A program made the translations under genes and the position numbers. 64,000 nt of DNA from Guadua angustifolia (taxonomy: Eukaryota; Streptophyta; Magnoliopsida; Poales; Poaceae). Below the pieces are notes generated by a model that ran no database searches, had not been told where the DNA came from, and saw only the letters and a program-made list of their open reading frames with translations. Shown here piece by piece: positions 10,663-22,314 of this stretch (within the stretch, counting starts at the first letter, position 1; each line of letters begins with the position of its first letter). The stretch covers positions 73,536,525-73,600,524 of the forward strand of contig CM070500.1 of assembly GCA_036346375.1 (NCBI GenBank), read 5' to 3'.

Positions 10663-12054
10663 GGGTATCTCCAACAGTTTCCAATATTTTAACTTCCAAT
10701 ACATTGAATTGGAGCCTGTCCAAAAATCTTTTTTCCAAAAAAAACTCCCATCCTCCAACAGTTCCTTTCTTGTTCTCAAAAAAATCTGTTAATTGCCCGC
10801 GACGACTCATCTCAATTGGGCACGGGAAAAGACATTGCACTTCACCTGCAGACCAAAGAAAGAAAATCCTTTGCATCTCACAAATATTCTGAAATCTGAG
10901 CAGCATCAGCAGTACGCGAAGCTACGCAGCTCCTGTCTCCTCTTCTGCATCGCATCAAAGACGGCAGAAGATCAAGAGAAACAGTGGAAAGAATCCTTTC
11001 TTTGATCGAGAACGGTTGGGCTCAGCCGAAAGCTGCGATATTCTTCAGTTTGCTTTGATTCGATCCGTCACAAGAACTTGCTCAGATAAGCAAAAGAGGA
11101 AGCAAGAAGGAAGCGACTCGGTGGTGGTTGCCTTCGGGGAGCAAACAACGACGGCGCCGAGAGCTTTCTCCTTACCCGACGGCACGGCCACCGAGGCGGC
11201 ACCGACGCGATGGGCCCTTTGGCACTAAGGCGTAACCCGCCGCCCTTCTCCAAGTCCCCGGCGTCCCTTCTCCTTCTGTCTAAGTTGCTCACGCTATACT
11301 GTTGAGCCCTAGCCCGAGTGGTTATTTCCTCTTGGTTCATGGGTACCGTGGCCTCGTCGGCTGGAAAGGGAGGGGGAGGTGGGGGGACAGTGCTGGGGGA
11401 CTTGCCGGAGAGCTGCGTCGCTGAGGTGCTGCTAAGGCTGGACCCGCCGGAGATATGCCGGATGGCGCGGCTCAGCCACACGTTCCGAGGTGCCGCATCT
11501 GGGGACGGTGTCTGGGAGGCCAAGCTGCCACGCAACTACACGCGCCTCCTCGCTGCAGTCGCCGCCGGCGACGACGAATGCCGCCAGGCAGCTACCGCGT
11601 TGGAGGCGGAGGCGATCCCCAAGAAGGAGGTGTACGCGCGGCTCTGCGGCCGGAACCGCTTCAACGGCGGTACCAAGGTATGTGCTTTGTCGGAGACTTG
11701 TCCTTTGGAAAAGGCTGCCGCCCGAGCTCCTCCTCTACTCCCGCCTCGCCCCCGTTGCCTCCGCCTGCTCCGCCCACCCTGATCTCCTCCACCACTTCAC
11801 GGCGTATGCGCTGAGCTAGGGAGACGAAGGGGAGAAGGAGTAGCGATGGGGAAGAGCTGGAATGGCGCGGGAGGGGCGAGAAATTCCGATTGGGAGCGCA
11901 GTCGCGAAGCGGAAAAATGAGGCCGCCGGGTTCGTGTATAGGGCGTGCGGAAATGTGGGGAGGAAGAATGAGGAACTGTTGGAGTATGTTTTTTTTTCAA
12001 TCAAATCCTAAATCAGGTTTTGGGAATGGATTTAGGGCACTCTTGGAGATGCTC
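10663..12054. mobile_element. TIR element (PIF/Harbinger-like ends) carrying gene fragments
   Basis: The left end GGGTATCTCCAACAGTTT follows TTA (10660-10662). The right end, read inverted, is GAGCATCTCCAAGAGTG and is followed by TTA (12055-12057). A second inverted pair lies inside: CTCCAACAGTTCCT near 10753 and its inverse near 11970, each next to an A/T run. The inverted ends thus extend over roughly 110 bp. TTA target duplications and GG(G/C)..CTCCAA ends are typical of PIF/Harbinger/Tourist elements. The cargo is GC-rich and includes an F-box gene exon. No transposase is visible, so mobilisation would be in trans. Confidence 0.65.
11339..11677 (+). pseudogene. F-box/PP2-A type gene fragment (first exon) inside a TIR element
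   Basis: From ATG 11339 the frame encodes 113 residues. A glycine-rich start is followed by an F-box, LGDLPESCVAEVLLRLDPPE, then ICRMARLSHTFRGAASGDGVWEAKLP. This matches the first exon of plant F-box proteins with a phloem-protein-2 domain (PP2-A12/A13 group, recalled), which act as SCF substrate receptors. The exon ends in AAG followed by GTATGTG, a good donor, at the place I would expect intron 1. Downstream there is no lectin-like PP2 domain, only unrelated GC-rich sequence up to the transposon end. I infer a captured, truncated copy of a gene located elsewhere. It could be transcribed from the GC-rich leader (about 11000-11338) that seems to have come with it. Confidence 0.75.
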
Positions 12055-12059
12055 TTAGA

Positions 12060-12668
12060 GCCACGATCACAACGCCATGATGACCATCTCATGCAGTCTC
12101 ACCTTCGACTCCGCCAGGGCCTTGGTGTCCACACCGAGCGCTATCATGTCGTCTCCCTCCTTCAGCAGCTCCTGGGTGCCATCCTTTCTTCCATGTCGGA
12201 AGACATTCTTGGCCAGGTGCTTTGTCTCTACACCTCCAACGAGGTATGGAGCGCCTTGCATGCCATGTTCTCAGCTCATAACAGGGCAAATGCCATGCAA
12301 GTCCGGTTCCAGCTATCGAATCTAAAGAAGATGGATATGCTAGTACGTAGTCGAGTATATCTTGAAGATGAAGAATTATGCCGACACAATGGCAACAATT
12401 GGTGTCCGATGAGCAGGTGATGGGCTACATCTTGGCTGAATTAGGGCCTGACTATGATTCCCTTGTTACTTCTCTCACGGTGATCAATAATCCGATGAGT
12501 TTGAATGAATTGTACGCATACCTGCTCAGCTATGAGGCTCGAATGGAGCTGAGTAACCCTCCTGCGGTGATCCACTCGTTGGAGAAAACGCGACCCGCCG
12601 TTTCGACAACACTCTTTACCATGATGGCAACAACAGCCAAGGTTGTAGGATCAAAGATAAACGATTAG
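12060..12668 (+). pseudogene. Ty1/copia gag fragment
   Basis: Two overlapping frames give copia gag (UBN2-type) sequence. The first has LGAILSSMSEDILGQVL, EVWSALHAMFSAHNRANAMQ and RFQLSNLKK. After a frameshift near 12375 the second has VMGYILAELGPDYDSLVTSL and LNELYAYLLSYEARMEL. It ends at a TAG at 12666 before any zinc knuckle. Gag packages the element RNA; here it is a fragment abutting the right end of the preceding TIR element, so the 5' part is lost. Confidence 0.8.
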
Positions 12669-13156
12669 ATGGCAAAAATTGATAGCTCATCTTTGCATTA
12701 AAAATTCTCCCTTGAATTCCTGTCTTCAAAGTTCAAGCGGCACTACCGGGGTTTAAACGCGGTACTGCCGGGATTAGCGGCAGTACTGCATATATAATTG
12801 TGGTAGCTTTTTAACAGAAGGTAGGTCTTCTCGGCATCTAGAGGCCAGCACTACCGGAGCATTGGAGCGATAGTGCCGCTTTGAGTGGCAGTACCACACG
12901 ATCAACTGTGGTAGCTTTTTAACAGGGAAGGAGTTTTTGCCGAACTGAAACTGCGGTACTACCGGCGGTAGTGCCGATCTTGGGGGAACTTTGATGCAAC
13001 GGCTAGATCCTGGTGCATTTAATGCACTGGATTAGCCGTTGGAGCCAAAGTCGGCACTACCGGCCCTTAGAGGGCGGTAGTGTCGGGCTAGCCATTTTTC
13101 TTTGAAAATTTTCTGTAATAGCTAGTTTTGATTGTGGGGGTTGTAAATACCTCCTC
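12669..13156 (+). repeat. Retroelement-derived sequence with CACTACCGG motifs
   Basis: Non-coding. The phrases GGCACTACCGG, GGTACTGCCG and GGCAGTACC recur six or more times with variations, and TGTGGTAGCTTTTTAACAG occurs twice (about 12799 and 12908). It probably belongs to the same copia-type element as 14541-15222, split by the hAT insertion, but I cannot prove the join. Confidence 0.45.
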
Positions 13157-13164
13157 ACCCCCCC

Positions 13165-14532
13165 AGGGGTGAAAACGGGTCGGGTAATACCCGACCCGTA
13201 TCCGGATCCGGTGAAAATTTTACCCGAAAATTCGGATCGGCACGGTATTTGTTTGTCGGCCTGATACGGGTAATTACCCGGATAATTTTGTTTCGGATAC
13301 GGATCGGATACGGGACAGCAGATACCCGGTAAATACCCGAATTTTCGGGTCGGATACGGGTACCCGGATAATTTTAAAAATCGGGTACCCGGTTCATGAT
13401 CAAGCCCAAGTGACAAGTCAGCCCATTGACCAAAGTGCCCGGCCGGCCCATTAGCAATGCATTAGAAAGTAAACCCTACCCCTAATCTATTCCCCATCCG
13501 CAGGAGACCGCAGCCGCCAAGCGACGCCAACGTCAGCCCCTCGTTCGCGTCGCACCAGCGGCAGGCGTGCCCCGTCTCCGGCGGCGACGGCAGCCTCCCG
13601 CCGCTCGACTCGCTCAGCCCCGCTGAGTTCGACAGCGGATACTACCAGAACCTGGTGGCCGGCGCCGGGCTGCTGCACTCCGACCAGGAGCTGTTCAACA
13701 ACGGGCCGGTGGACTCGCTGGTGCGGCTGTACAGCACGAACGCCAACGCGTTCTCGTCGGACTTCGCCGCGTCCATGGTCAGGCTCGGGAACATCAGCCC
13801 GTTGACAGGATCCAGCGGGGAGGTCAGGCTTAACTGCAGGAAAGTGAATTTGTGATTTATACACGAAATTAACATGTTAATTTCGTTGTACTGAATGAAG
13901 CCTCACTTGACAATGGAATAGAAGTGTGTCGAGCAATCAGTGAATTGATTGATTGTTTTTCTTTCGTCAAGGTGTACAGTTTTAATTTGTTCAAAATTAT
14001 CTAACTATATATTCAGGAGTTTACTAGTGATTAATTAGTACCGTGCAACTCATGTGTATTATAACGTGAATCAACGGCTAGTCCGATTAGCGTGGCAGTG
14101 TTGACTTGTGTGGCTAGTCCCTATTAGTACCTCGGTATCGCCTAGCATTCACCAACTCGGTTTTCATAAGTACCGTTTTCGATCAAGTTTGTATGACATA
14201 TTTTTTTAATGATCTTCTCCATAAATACTATGTGAATTTCATGTTTCAATGTAAATTAATGTGATATTTTCTTTATATACATAATAAATATCCAGATTTA
14301 ATTGATACTATCTATATACATGAATATCCGACTAAATACCCGTTATCCGTATTGTATTCGTCCGTATAATATCCCAGATCCGCTTTCTACCCGTTCAGAA
14401 TACCCTAGATCCGTGATCCGTATCCTACCCGATTTTTCACTACCCGTATCCGTATCCGTATCCGAAAAAAATAATTAGGGTAGGATACGGGATAACCTAC
14501 TACCCGACCGTATCCGACCCGTTTTCACCCCT
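13165..14532. mobile_element. hAT-like transposon carrying a peroxidase exon
   Basis: The ends are AGGGGTGAAAACGGGTCGG on the left and its inverse, CCGACCCGTTTTCACCCCT, on the right. The flanking eight bases ACCCCCCC (13157-13164 and 14533-14540) are a perfect target-site duplication. Eight bases plus AGGGGTG-type ends fit the hAT superfamily. Subterminal stretches repeat TACCCG, CGGATACGGG and TATCCGTATCC many times in both orientations, typical of transposase-binding regions. There is no transposase; the main cargo is the peroxidase fragment below. The right half (13900-14400) is AT-rich and non-coding. Confidence 0.85.
13504..13855 (+). pseudogene. Class III peroxidase last-exon fragment captured by the hAT element
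   Basis: The frame begins right after a good splice acceptor (CCCATCCGCAG, ending 13503) and stays open to TGA at 13855. It shows hallmark C-terminal motifs of secreted plant peroxidases: a Cys-Pro pair (QACPVSGGDG), LSPAEFDSGYYQNLVAGAGL, LHSDQELFNNGPVDSLVRLY, FSSDFAASMVRLGNISPLTG and the final Cys in VRLNCRKVN. The parent enzyme would be a haem peroxidase of the apoplast or vacuole. The distal and proximal haem histidines are absent, so this piece cannot be active alone. About 117 codons are intact without a stop, which suggests recent capture. Confidence 0.87.
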
Positions 14533-14540
14533 ACCCCCCC

Positions 14541-15222
14541 CACACCTATATTAAAGGTTGGTTGGTGGCTCCATTGAACACATTCTATGCCCAAGCAAAT
14601 CTCTTCACTCAAAAGTGCATTCAATTCTTGATATCTGAGTTTAGGAAGAAAAATTTGAGTGCATTACATTAATTGAGCCATTTGGAAGCACTCTAGAGCC
14701 TCAAGCAAACATAAAGTTTATTACTCTTGGAGGTTGCCATCTTCTAGACGGCTTGGAGACAAGTGGTATCGACGATCTTCCCAAGGAAGCTTGTGAGAAG
14801 GCTTAATCGGTTGTGAAGGCTAGGAACTCACCTACCCAAGGTGGGGAAGAGCTACCACGAGTGATCGAGGAAGGCTCAAGCGGGTGGAACCGATTTGAAG
14901 AAATTCAAATCATCTCAACGTGGAGTAAGGGAGACTGACAAGTCACCAAAACCATGGGATACAGATTCTTGTCTCTTACTCTTTGCGGTTTGCATTTACA
15001 ATTCTTGTGTTAAAGTTATTCTTCTTGTTGTCAAGTTTACTATTTGTGTTTAGAATATCTCATTGCTTATTCTTGAATCACTAGATAACTTGATAATCTC
15101 TAGAAACCGTAATAGTAAAATTGAAGAAAATTGTAATTAATTTAAATTAATTGCAGTTAGTGTTGAAAATTTTAGAAACCTTCTATTCACCCCCCTCTAG
15201 TCGGTTATCCTTGATCCTACAG
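14541..15222 (+). repeat. Copia-type LTR segment
   Basis: Non-coding DNA that ends in TTCACCCCCCTCTAGTCGG and CTTGATCCTACA, the typical right end of many grass copia LTRs. Upstream there is leader-like sequence with CAAGTGGTATCGACG. The left boundary is not fixed, and the hAT element lies between this and similar DNA at 12669-13156. Confidence 0.6.
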
Positions 15223-15954
15223 CTGGGGTGGCTCTGGTCATACCGCCAGCCGATCTTGATCATACCAGCCCCTCTGCAACCAAATGTGCATTTTGACGGT
15301 TTTTATTTTCTTTTTTAATGCAAAGCCATGTAAGTGCCTAAATGCATATATATTGAGCCTCTAAATATTTTTCGACATCGAACAAGTGGCCAAGATCCTT
15401 CTTAATAGTACGATACCTATTCTAGCAATCCAATTTTTTTCACCAAACTCTAAGATCGGTAAAAACTATGAAAATGTCCCTAAATTTCATACCTTAGCCA
15501 TCTTGTCTCAACGTGTTGATCTTCTTTGCATCATTTTCATGGTTCCATGACCGTCGAGATCCAGACCAACCTATTTTCAAAATACTCAATTGAAAATATT
15601 AGTCCTTTAATTACAATTATTATTAATTAGCAAAACCAAATCGAATTAGGGGTCTAGATGGTTTCAATCTCCCTTTTTGGTAATTGATGACAATTCTTAT
15701 GTAAGAATTGATTTGAGTTTAGACTTTGAGCATGTAACAAGAAAATCATGTTGTATACTCAAGAGTTTTCGTTTTAACAATATTTTGCTTCTTGAGTGAA
15801 AAGTGAATTTTAGCGCAAAATATCATTAAAACAACAATATTTAATTGAAAAACTCTCCCTAAAGGTGTATGTGCATACGAGTGAAGAGTTGTCATTTGCA
15901 CATTTAAGATTTTTGAGAATTTGACAGAGTTTCCCCTTAAATATTGAGTCCGAG

Positions 15955-15989
<35 letters not shown>

Positions 15990-16447
15990 TAGACATGATT
16001 AATTTTAAAACAATTTTAAAAGGGTTAAAGGATAAAAAGAACTCCGCTCATATATAAGTTGTGAACATGGCACCGGAGAAAAATAGCGCGAGAGATTTAG
16101 CATGAATAATCCAAAATGAATATGCTGTAACACATACCATTCCATGTACATGGCTCCTATATTCCAGCTGCATGGGGTTATTACACATACACAGCCCCCC
16201 TGAGACTGAGACTGCATCTATAAGCAAAAAAAAAAAAATCCATGTATGCGGTGAAACAAGTCTGAATGTAGCAGCCTCCACCGGTGAAATCTTCCAAGCG
16301 CTCACTCTGGTGCAGTTCTACACACCTCACTGCGCATTATTCCTCCCCCCCTCCTAACATCCCTTTCTGTACTTGCTCCATTCGTTCTCTTCAAAATTGC
16401 AGCACGCCAGGACTCAAGCAGAGCTTGCCGTCAGAGGCTCCGATCAG
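15223..16447. other. Retroelement remnants and a (TA)n(TG)n microsatellite
   Basis: AT-rich DNA without genes. A piece near 15661 (CAATCTCCCTTTTTGGTAAT) resembles copia/SIRE-type LTR borders. A TA/TG microsatellite spans about 15953-15990. The last part (16300-16447) is probably the 3' UTR of the kinase gene on the minus strand. Confidence 0.5.
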
Positions 16448-19400
16448 TTACCGCATTTTGCTGGCTTTCTCACGGCATCTCCAAGCCTCGGCCCATACGT
16501 TGGCATCTGCAAGAGCACGCTCCCTATCGACACCGTTTGGGGCAACCCTGACCCGTCCCGTGCGATGCGAGCCACTCCAGCCAGGTTCCTTCACTTCTGA
16601 TACGAAGTGATTTGTTCGGTGGGGTATTGATGCCTGAGCTCCATGTTGGCTAGGCAAAGTAGTGTCTTGGTTAATCTGATCATCCAGCACTCTTGGTACG
16701 GAAGGGCCAGCCAGGTTACGACGAGCGGCAGTGTTATGCCTGCCATATGCTTGTGATGCTAAATAAGAGAGAGCAGCAGCAACTTCCCTAATGGGAGGAC
16801 GGTTCTTTGCTTTCACTTGCAAGCACATTGCTGCTATAGCCAAGGCCTGGTACAAACCCCTCTTTGGGAAGTGGCCTTGCAACAAAGGATCGGCCATCGT
16901 TGGAAAATTCTTTTCGTCTTTGAACAACGGACGAGCCTGCAGACAGATTTGTGAAACATTCAACATCAACATACCTACATTTCAAGTCCCCAAACAACAA
17001 AATAAAAGAAACCATCTCTTTAGCTGTTAACGAGACCCACATAAATGAAGTAAACAATACTCCCTCCGTTGATAAATGTAAGGCATATAGTTTGAATTAT
17101 CTTGTTTAGAAATATAAGACTTGCATGTACATAAATGAAGTAAACAATACTCCCTCCGTTGATAAATGTAAGGCATATAGTTTGAATTATCTTGTTTAGA
17201 AATATAAGGCTTGCATGTAGTTTTAGTGAGCCTTTCCTATTATACCCCTATTTATTCTCTCTCAATCATATGTATTTATTCATTACTACTCACACAAAGT
17301 ATTCTCTTATTTTTCAAGACAATTAAGAGGGGTACGTAAGTCATTTTTTCTCATGTCTTTCTTAATTTCACCGCAATATTAATCCTTGTTATTAATCCTT
17401 GTGCAAAGTCAAAATACGTCTTATATTTATAAACAAAGGGAGTACATCATGTTTGAAAATGACCAAAATACCGGAGAAGCAAAACAAGATGTTTACTTCC
17501 TGGCCATTATGATGCATTAAACTAGGAGGTTAGTTAACAAGAAAAATTACTGGTTGCCAGAAAAGAGCTCACACAACATAATTGAAAGGTGTACACTCCA
17601 ATACCCAACCCAAGCACTATTGTTTTCCTGTTACCAGTTACCACCGCGTAGCCATTTTTTTGACCTTACCCACATAGCATAATAACATTAACCATAAAGT
17701 ATAAGGAAGATAATCCAAATGAAACAATCATCCCTGGTGTTAAGCATTATATCATTTTTATAATTAATAATTCTGTACCCCATGATTGTTTCATCACAGC
17801 CTTTAGATACACATATTTTTATCAGTGTATTGTTTTCCATTGCAGAAGCATGATTATTGGACCATTTAACTGCATTCTGTAATTGAAAAACCTACCCATA
17901 CGACCAGGTCTTGTTCCTCAGGAGGCCGATCGCTGTCAAGCGCCCTTCGCCCTGTAATTAGCTCGAGGAAAACCACACCAAAACTATAAATGTCGGACTT
18001 AATCGTTAGCTGTCCAGTTGAGGCATACTCAGGAGCACAATAACCACGAGTCCCCATGACACGGGTTGACACATGAGTCTTATCACCTACAGGACCAAGT
18101 TTAGCAAGCCCAAAGTCGGACAGCTTTGCATGATACCCTTCACCAAGAAGAATGTTTGATGGCTTAATGTCTCGGTAAATAACTGGTGGATTTGCTGTAT
18201 CATGGAGGTATTCCAAACCAGCAGCTGCACCAGCAGCTATCTTCATCCGTGTTGCCCAATCTAGAGGTTCTTCATTGGGTGGAAGATCTGTTAACAGCAT
18301 CAACACAAAATTTTCAATGGGGTGTCCAGTAAGTAACAGCAAACTAGTGTAATATGCATTATGAATAACTCAAATACAAATGGCAGTAAAAAAATTGGTG
18401 AATCATCACAGAAGAAACTAACCAGAAGAGACAAAGACTTCGAGGTAAATCTTAGTTCTTATTGAACCATGTGATGTTATACTAGAAGGGAACACAAAGT
18501 TAGATAAATAGAGTCAATGCTTAAGAAATTTTACAGTATATTGACATGGTAAACTCTAAGTAGGAATCTCCTTGCAATGTTTTTCCATGCTAGCTTTAGC
18601 TTCTTCTTTTTTTCTTTTTCTTTTTTTTTTCTTTTTTTGTTCAGAAGCAGCAAGCAATGGAAATAGGACTAGTTCGGATCATATTCAATTTGGATCTACT
18701 GAATAAAAAAGTTTAAATGCCAAACACATTTGCCCTTTGCACAAACATATAACAATAAATCAAATTATATTTTTAGCCAAGGAATAGGAACGGATACTGG
18801 AAGTACAAAGTTAAGAATTTAAGATGTTTAGCTTCATAAGAAGTACTTCAATAAAAATATCTCCCTCTTTACAAACTAATTTCCCCACCTTCCGATATGA
18901 TAAAATATGACCCAAAGTCGAAATGTTCTAGAATGTGGCAGACACCTATTCTTCACATGGAAGAAAAACAGTTATTTTCTTTTGCAAGATCGAACCGAGG
19001 AAAAACTATCTTCTAAAATCAGGACTAACCTAAAGAACAGAAGTTGTGACTTTACAAGATTGAGGTTTCTGGACATATATCTGACAATTTTGTGCAGTGT
19101 TAATAAGCAGAAGGTGGGAAGGGGGCTGATTTGCTGTTTCAATCTACATTTTTGTTTTCTTTTCTCCCTAACATGTGACAAGTTGTACAGCATTCCAGAA
19201 ATTATAACAGTTCATTTCACCATGTTCAAGTACTCAGATATGGTTTAAGTATAAAAATTTAAAAAAATTGTGATGAATATAAAAATGTGCTGATATTGAA
19301 AACGGGAGGTCCTACAATCTACATATGTTTGCATTACTAAAAATAGCTAATGATTTCTGATAACACTATAAACTACACCTACAAAACTTTCAAGTTGCTC

Positions 19401-20815
19401 ATAATGCTGAATGAGGGTATTATATACATTTTCCAACATAAACTAACCATGCAGATGGTCTTCTAGTGATCCCAATGGCATATACTCATAAACGAGCAAG
19501 CGCTGATGGCCCTCAACACAGTACCCAAACAAATTGACTAGATTAGGGTGATGCAAGAGACTGAGCATGAGAACCTCCACAAGGAATTCTCTGTTCCCCT
19601 GAAGCCCATTTAGATCAAGTTGTTTCACTGCAACAACCTGCCATGTAGCAAATTTTGGAACAGCATTACATATATATAGAAAATACATATAAGATTATTA
19701 TACTTTCTATATTTCCAATAATCTACATTCCCATCAATTGAACAGTTTCTATAGTGTATAACTAGCAAATACAGACCTGTCCATCATTCAGATATGCTTT
19801 ATACACACAACCAAATCCTCCTCTGCCCAAAAGGCAATCTTGGCTAAAGTTTTTGGTAGCATCCACAAGCTCACGCAAAGTGAAGATTGCCGCTTCATCG
19901 TGTCCACCATTTTGTTCGATTCCTTCCATATTTATCTGTCTTCCGGTCTTCAGTGGACAACTTTCTGGTGACTTTGAACAATCCACTGTTAATGACCAAT
20001 TTAAAAGAAAAATACATGTCCATAGTAAATGATGATAGACCCATAATACACCTGAAAAAGAAAAGCCAACTAGGAAAACGAAAAACACAAGAATAGTGGC
20101 AAACTAGCAATATCCTTATTGATTTCCCATACAATTTCTATTTTATTGCCAACACTCTTTATCCTAGTATTGATGTTCTTCATAATTTTGATTTCCTTTT
20201 TACTAATTTCATTTCATTTTCTCTTTCTTTTCTTGACAAAACTACCCACGCTAGACTTACAAACTTGTAGTTGTGGAACCTCCAGTGCAGCTCATTAGAA
20301 ACTCATCCCTGAGGCTAAGTGCGATAAAAATTGCAATTCCCCAAGAAAGTAGAGGTGGACTTGCAATTGAAAAATTCCCAAATTCTCTGGTAGTTGACTA
20401 TAATGTATCTTCTCTGTCAAACATCAAATTAGATTAATATACAGCTCGGAATCGTCCTCAACTGAACCGAAACAATTATTGAGATCATGAGACTACGAGA
20501 TTTTTTTTATTTTTTCCATCCACATAATGAAACACCCCTCTTATAGCAAAGAACATATTTAGTTCCACGGCAACATGTTACAGGTGTAACGACCGTACAT
20601 ATCAACAACAAGGTAGTACTACTAACCAACACCAAGAAACGAGCATTTCTACCCTGATTAGGTACGAACAGAAGAGAAAAATAATCAGGGAATAAAAGGG
20701 AGCCAGGTGCAACATCACCTGAAGTGACTCGATGATCGATTCTGGGCTCCTCGTCGTCGTCGTCCTCCTCCTCCTCCTTTTGCGAACACCGGAACAAGCA
20801 CGACATGAAGCCCAT
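16448..20815 (-). CDS. Receptor-like cytoplasmic kinase, subfamily VII (PBL type)
   Basis: Five minus-strand exons join in phase: 20815-20719, 19985-19777, 19637-19448, 18287-17896, 16936-16448 (TAA). They encode 458 residues, normal for the family. The N-terminus MGFMSCLFRC has Gly2 and Cys6/Cys10 suited to myristoylation and palmitoylation, so plasma-membrane attachment is likely. An acidic EEEEDDDDEE run follows. Kinase motifs are LGRGGFGCVYKAYL (P-loop), VVAVKQLDLNG (Lys), VIYRDIKPSNILL (Tyr in place of His, usual in this subfamily), LSDFGLAKLG and VMGTRGYCAPEYASTG. Such kinases relay signals from pattern-recognition and other receptor kinases; the closest relatives I recall are PBL27-like. 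All splice sites are GT-AG and no key residue is missing, so I judge it functional. The start is chosen for the acylation motif. Confidence 0.93.
17041..17220. repeat. 90-bp tandem duplication spanning flank and MITE end
   Basis: Positions 17041-17130 and 17131-17220 are nearly identical copies. Each contains about 19 bp of flank (ATAAATGAAGTAAACAATA) plus about 71 bp of the MITE left end. Confidence 0.9.
17060..17442. mobile_element. Stowaway MITE in intron 4 of the kinase gene
   Basis: Left end CTCCCTCCGTTGATAAATG and right end ATTTATAAACAAAGGGAG are inverted, with TA on both sides (17058-17059, 17443-17444). This is the classic Stowaway (Tc1/mariner MITE) structure. Its left end is present twice (see the tandem repeat entry), so the original left end may be 17150. 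Confidence 0.8.
18288..19447 (-). other. Intron 3 of the kinase gene
   Basis: 1.16 kb intron, AT-rich, with a T/C-rich run at about 18602-18645. No exon or element with clear ends was found. Confidence 0.6.
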
Positions 20816-21258
20816 CTCATAACCCGACTCGACAACTCCAACAAGAGGAAATCAAGAAAGTGGAATCCCCAATTCTTGGTCGCCTCGGAAGGAGATTTTA
20901 GGATAGTGGAAGATTGCAGAAACCAAGAAAAGGATCGATTTTTCTCAGGCCCATCAAGAAAGAAATAGAGGAAGAAGAGGAGAGGAGAGATAGATGGATA
21001 GCATGTGGCCAAAAGTCTCCTCCACAAACGAAAGAAATAAAAGAAAAAAAAAACTGAATGCGAAGAACGAAACAGTTGGGAGAGAGAAAAAGTCAGTATC
21101 GATGGGGATGTCGGGGAGTCACTAATTACCTGGTTAATTAAGAATTAATACGGGGGGTTTAAATTAGAGGACAATTGCATTCGCGCCCCTATAGAAGAAT
21201 TTGTATTTTACCCCCTCCGAGAAACAACTTGAGTTACGATGCCCAAATCTTCACATTA
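20816..21258 (-). promoter_or_regulatory. 5' UTR and promoter region of the kinase gene
   Basis: Sequence upstream of the kinase start on the minus strand. I see no certain TATA box. It is probably 5' UTR for the first 150-250 bp. Confidence 0.4.
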
Positions 21259-21574
21259 CTCCCTTGTTCCTAAAAGGAGGGCGCATAAAATTATCCATGC
21301 AATTACAATATAGAGGGTGTCTCTTCTTTGTCGTTGTTTTTTTCCAGATACGCCCACATGCAATTACAATATAGAGGGCGTCTCTTCTTTGTCGTTGTTT
21401 TTTTTTTTCAGATATGCCCATGTGCATGCAGTCTTGGTGTGCTGCATGGTGGAAAGCGCACATGCATGCACAGGAGGATTAATTAGGGGCAGTGGTGGAA
21501 AGTAATCACCGTGACTAACCTGCCTTGGTCTGTGAGAAAAAATATATGCGCCCTTCTTTTAGGAACGGAGGGAG
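21259..21574. mobile_element. Stowaway MITE with internal duplication
   Basis: Ends CTCCCTTGTTCCTAAAAG and CTTTTAGGAACGGAGGGAG are inverted and flanked by TA on both sides. A segment of about 60 bp (from ATGCAATTACAATATAGAGG to CAGATACGCCCAC) is repeated in tandem inside (about 21297-21357 and 21358-21420). It lies roughly 440 bp upstream of the kinase start codon. Confidence 0.8.
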
Positions 21575-22009
21575 TATAAAACATGAGTCCTTGTGTGAGG
21601 CGTAAAAATCCAAAAAAAATGGAATTTTTCTTCAGAATTGGTTTTTTTTGTATATTTATCTATGAGAAAATCTGATGGTCAAAGCCCCTTTCAATTCGAA
21701 AGTCCCAAATGATCCGAAGGGAGGAAAGACTGAGAGAGAGAGAGGGATTTGAACACTCGGTGCAAAAAATATATACAACGGATTAGTAATAAGCTGCTTT
21801 GGTCCACTCCCGTTCAAAATCATATGACAGAGGCAACAAGAAATAATGATTGCAAAAAATACTTCCTTTTCTTTCAAAAATCCCTAAAAATTACATTGCC
21901 AATTCCATTTTAGTTATATTCTTTTTCCTTAATGTTAAACGATTGTGGCCATGTAAACTAGGCCGATGGAGAAACAAATACCTTTTTTTTAGTTTATAAG
22001 ATAAGCTTA
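21575..22009. other. Intergenic AT-rich DNA
   Basis: No gene or element with supported ends. Confidence 0.5.
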
Positions 22010-22314
22010 GAAAAGTGAAAAAAAAATGAGTTTTTATCAAGTTCATAAGGAAAGTCCCAAAATGTGATTCAGTTGGAGAAATTGTTGTCAAGCCAAATGA
22101 ACCTTGAAACGCTGGGGATAGCGCTATTTGCCGTCTGCTGACATTGCGGGAAAAGAAAGCATTACGGATAACGAGACGCGTGAGATCGCATCAGAGCGCG
22201 AGAATTGCGTGTAAGGATGTAGCAACACCAGTGCATGTTTGGATATATAGACATTGACATGTGTGGGGTGGTTTAAAGTTTTTTTGTGACGGCACCTAGC
22301 GTAGATAGATAGGT
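22010..22314. repeat. Copy A of a diverged duplication (left part)
   Basis: Shares an ordered series of phrases with 23475-23790: AGTTCATAAGGAA, ATTTGCC.T.TGCTG, GAGACG.GTGAGA.CGCAT, GCGTG.AAGGAT and CACCTAGCGT/TACCTAGCGT. The copy is split by the hAT element at 22315-23032 and resumes at 23033 to about 23100. Confidence 0.65.
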
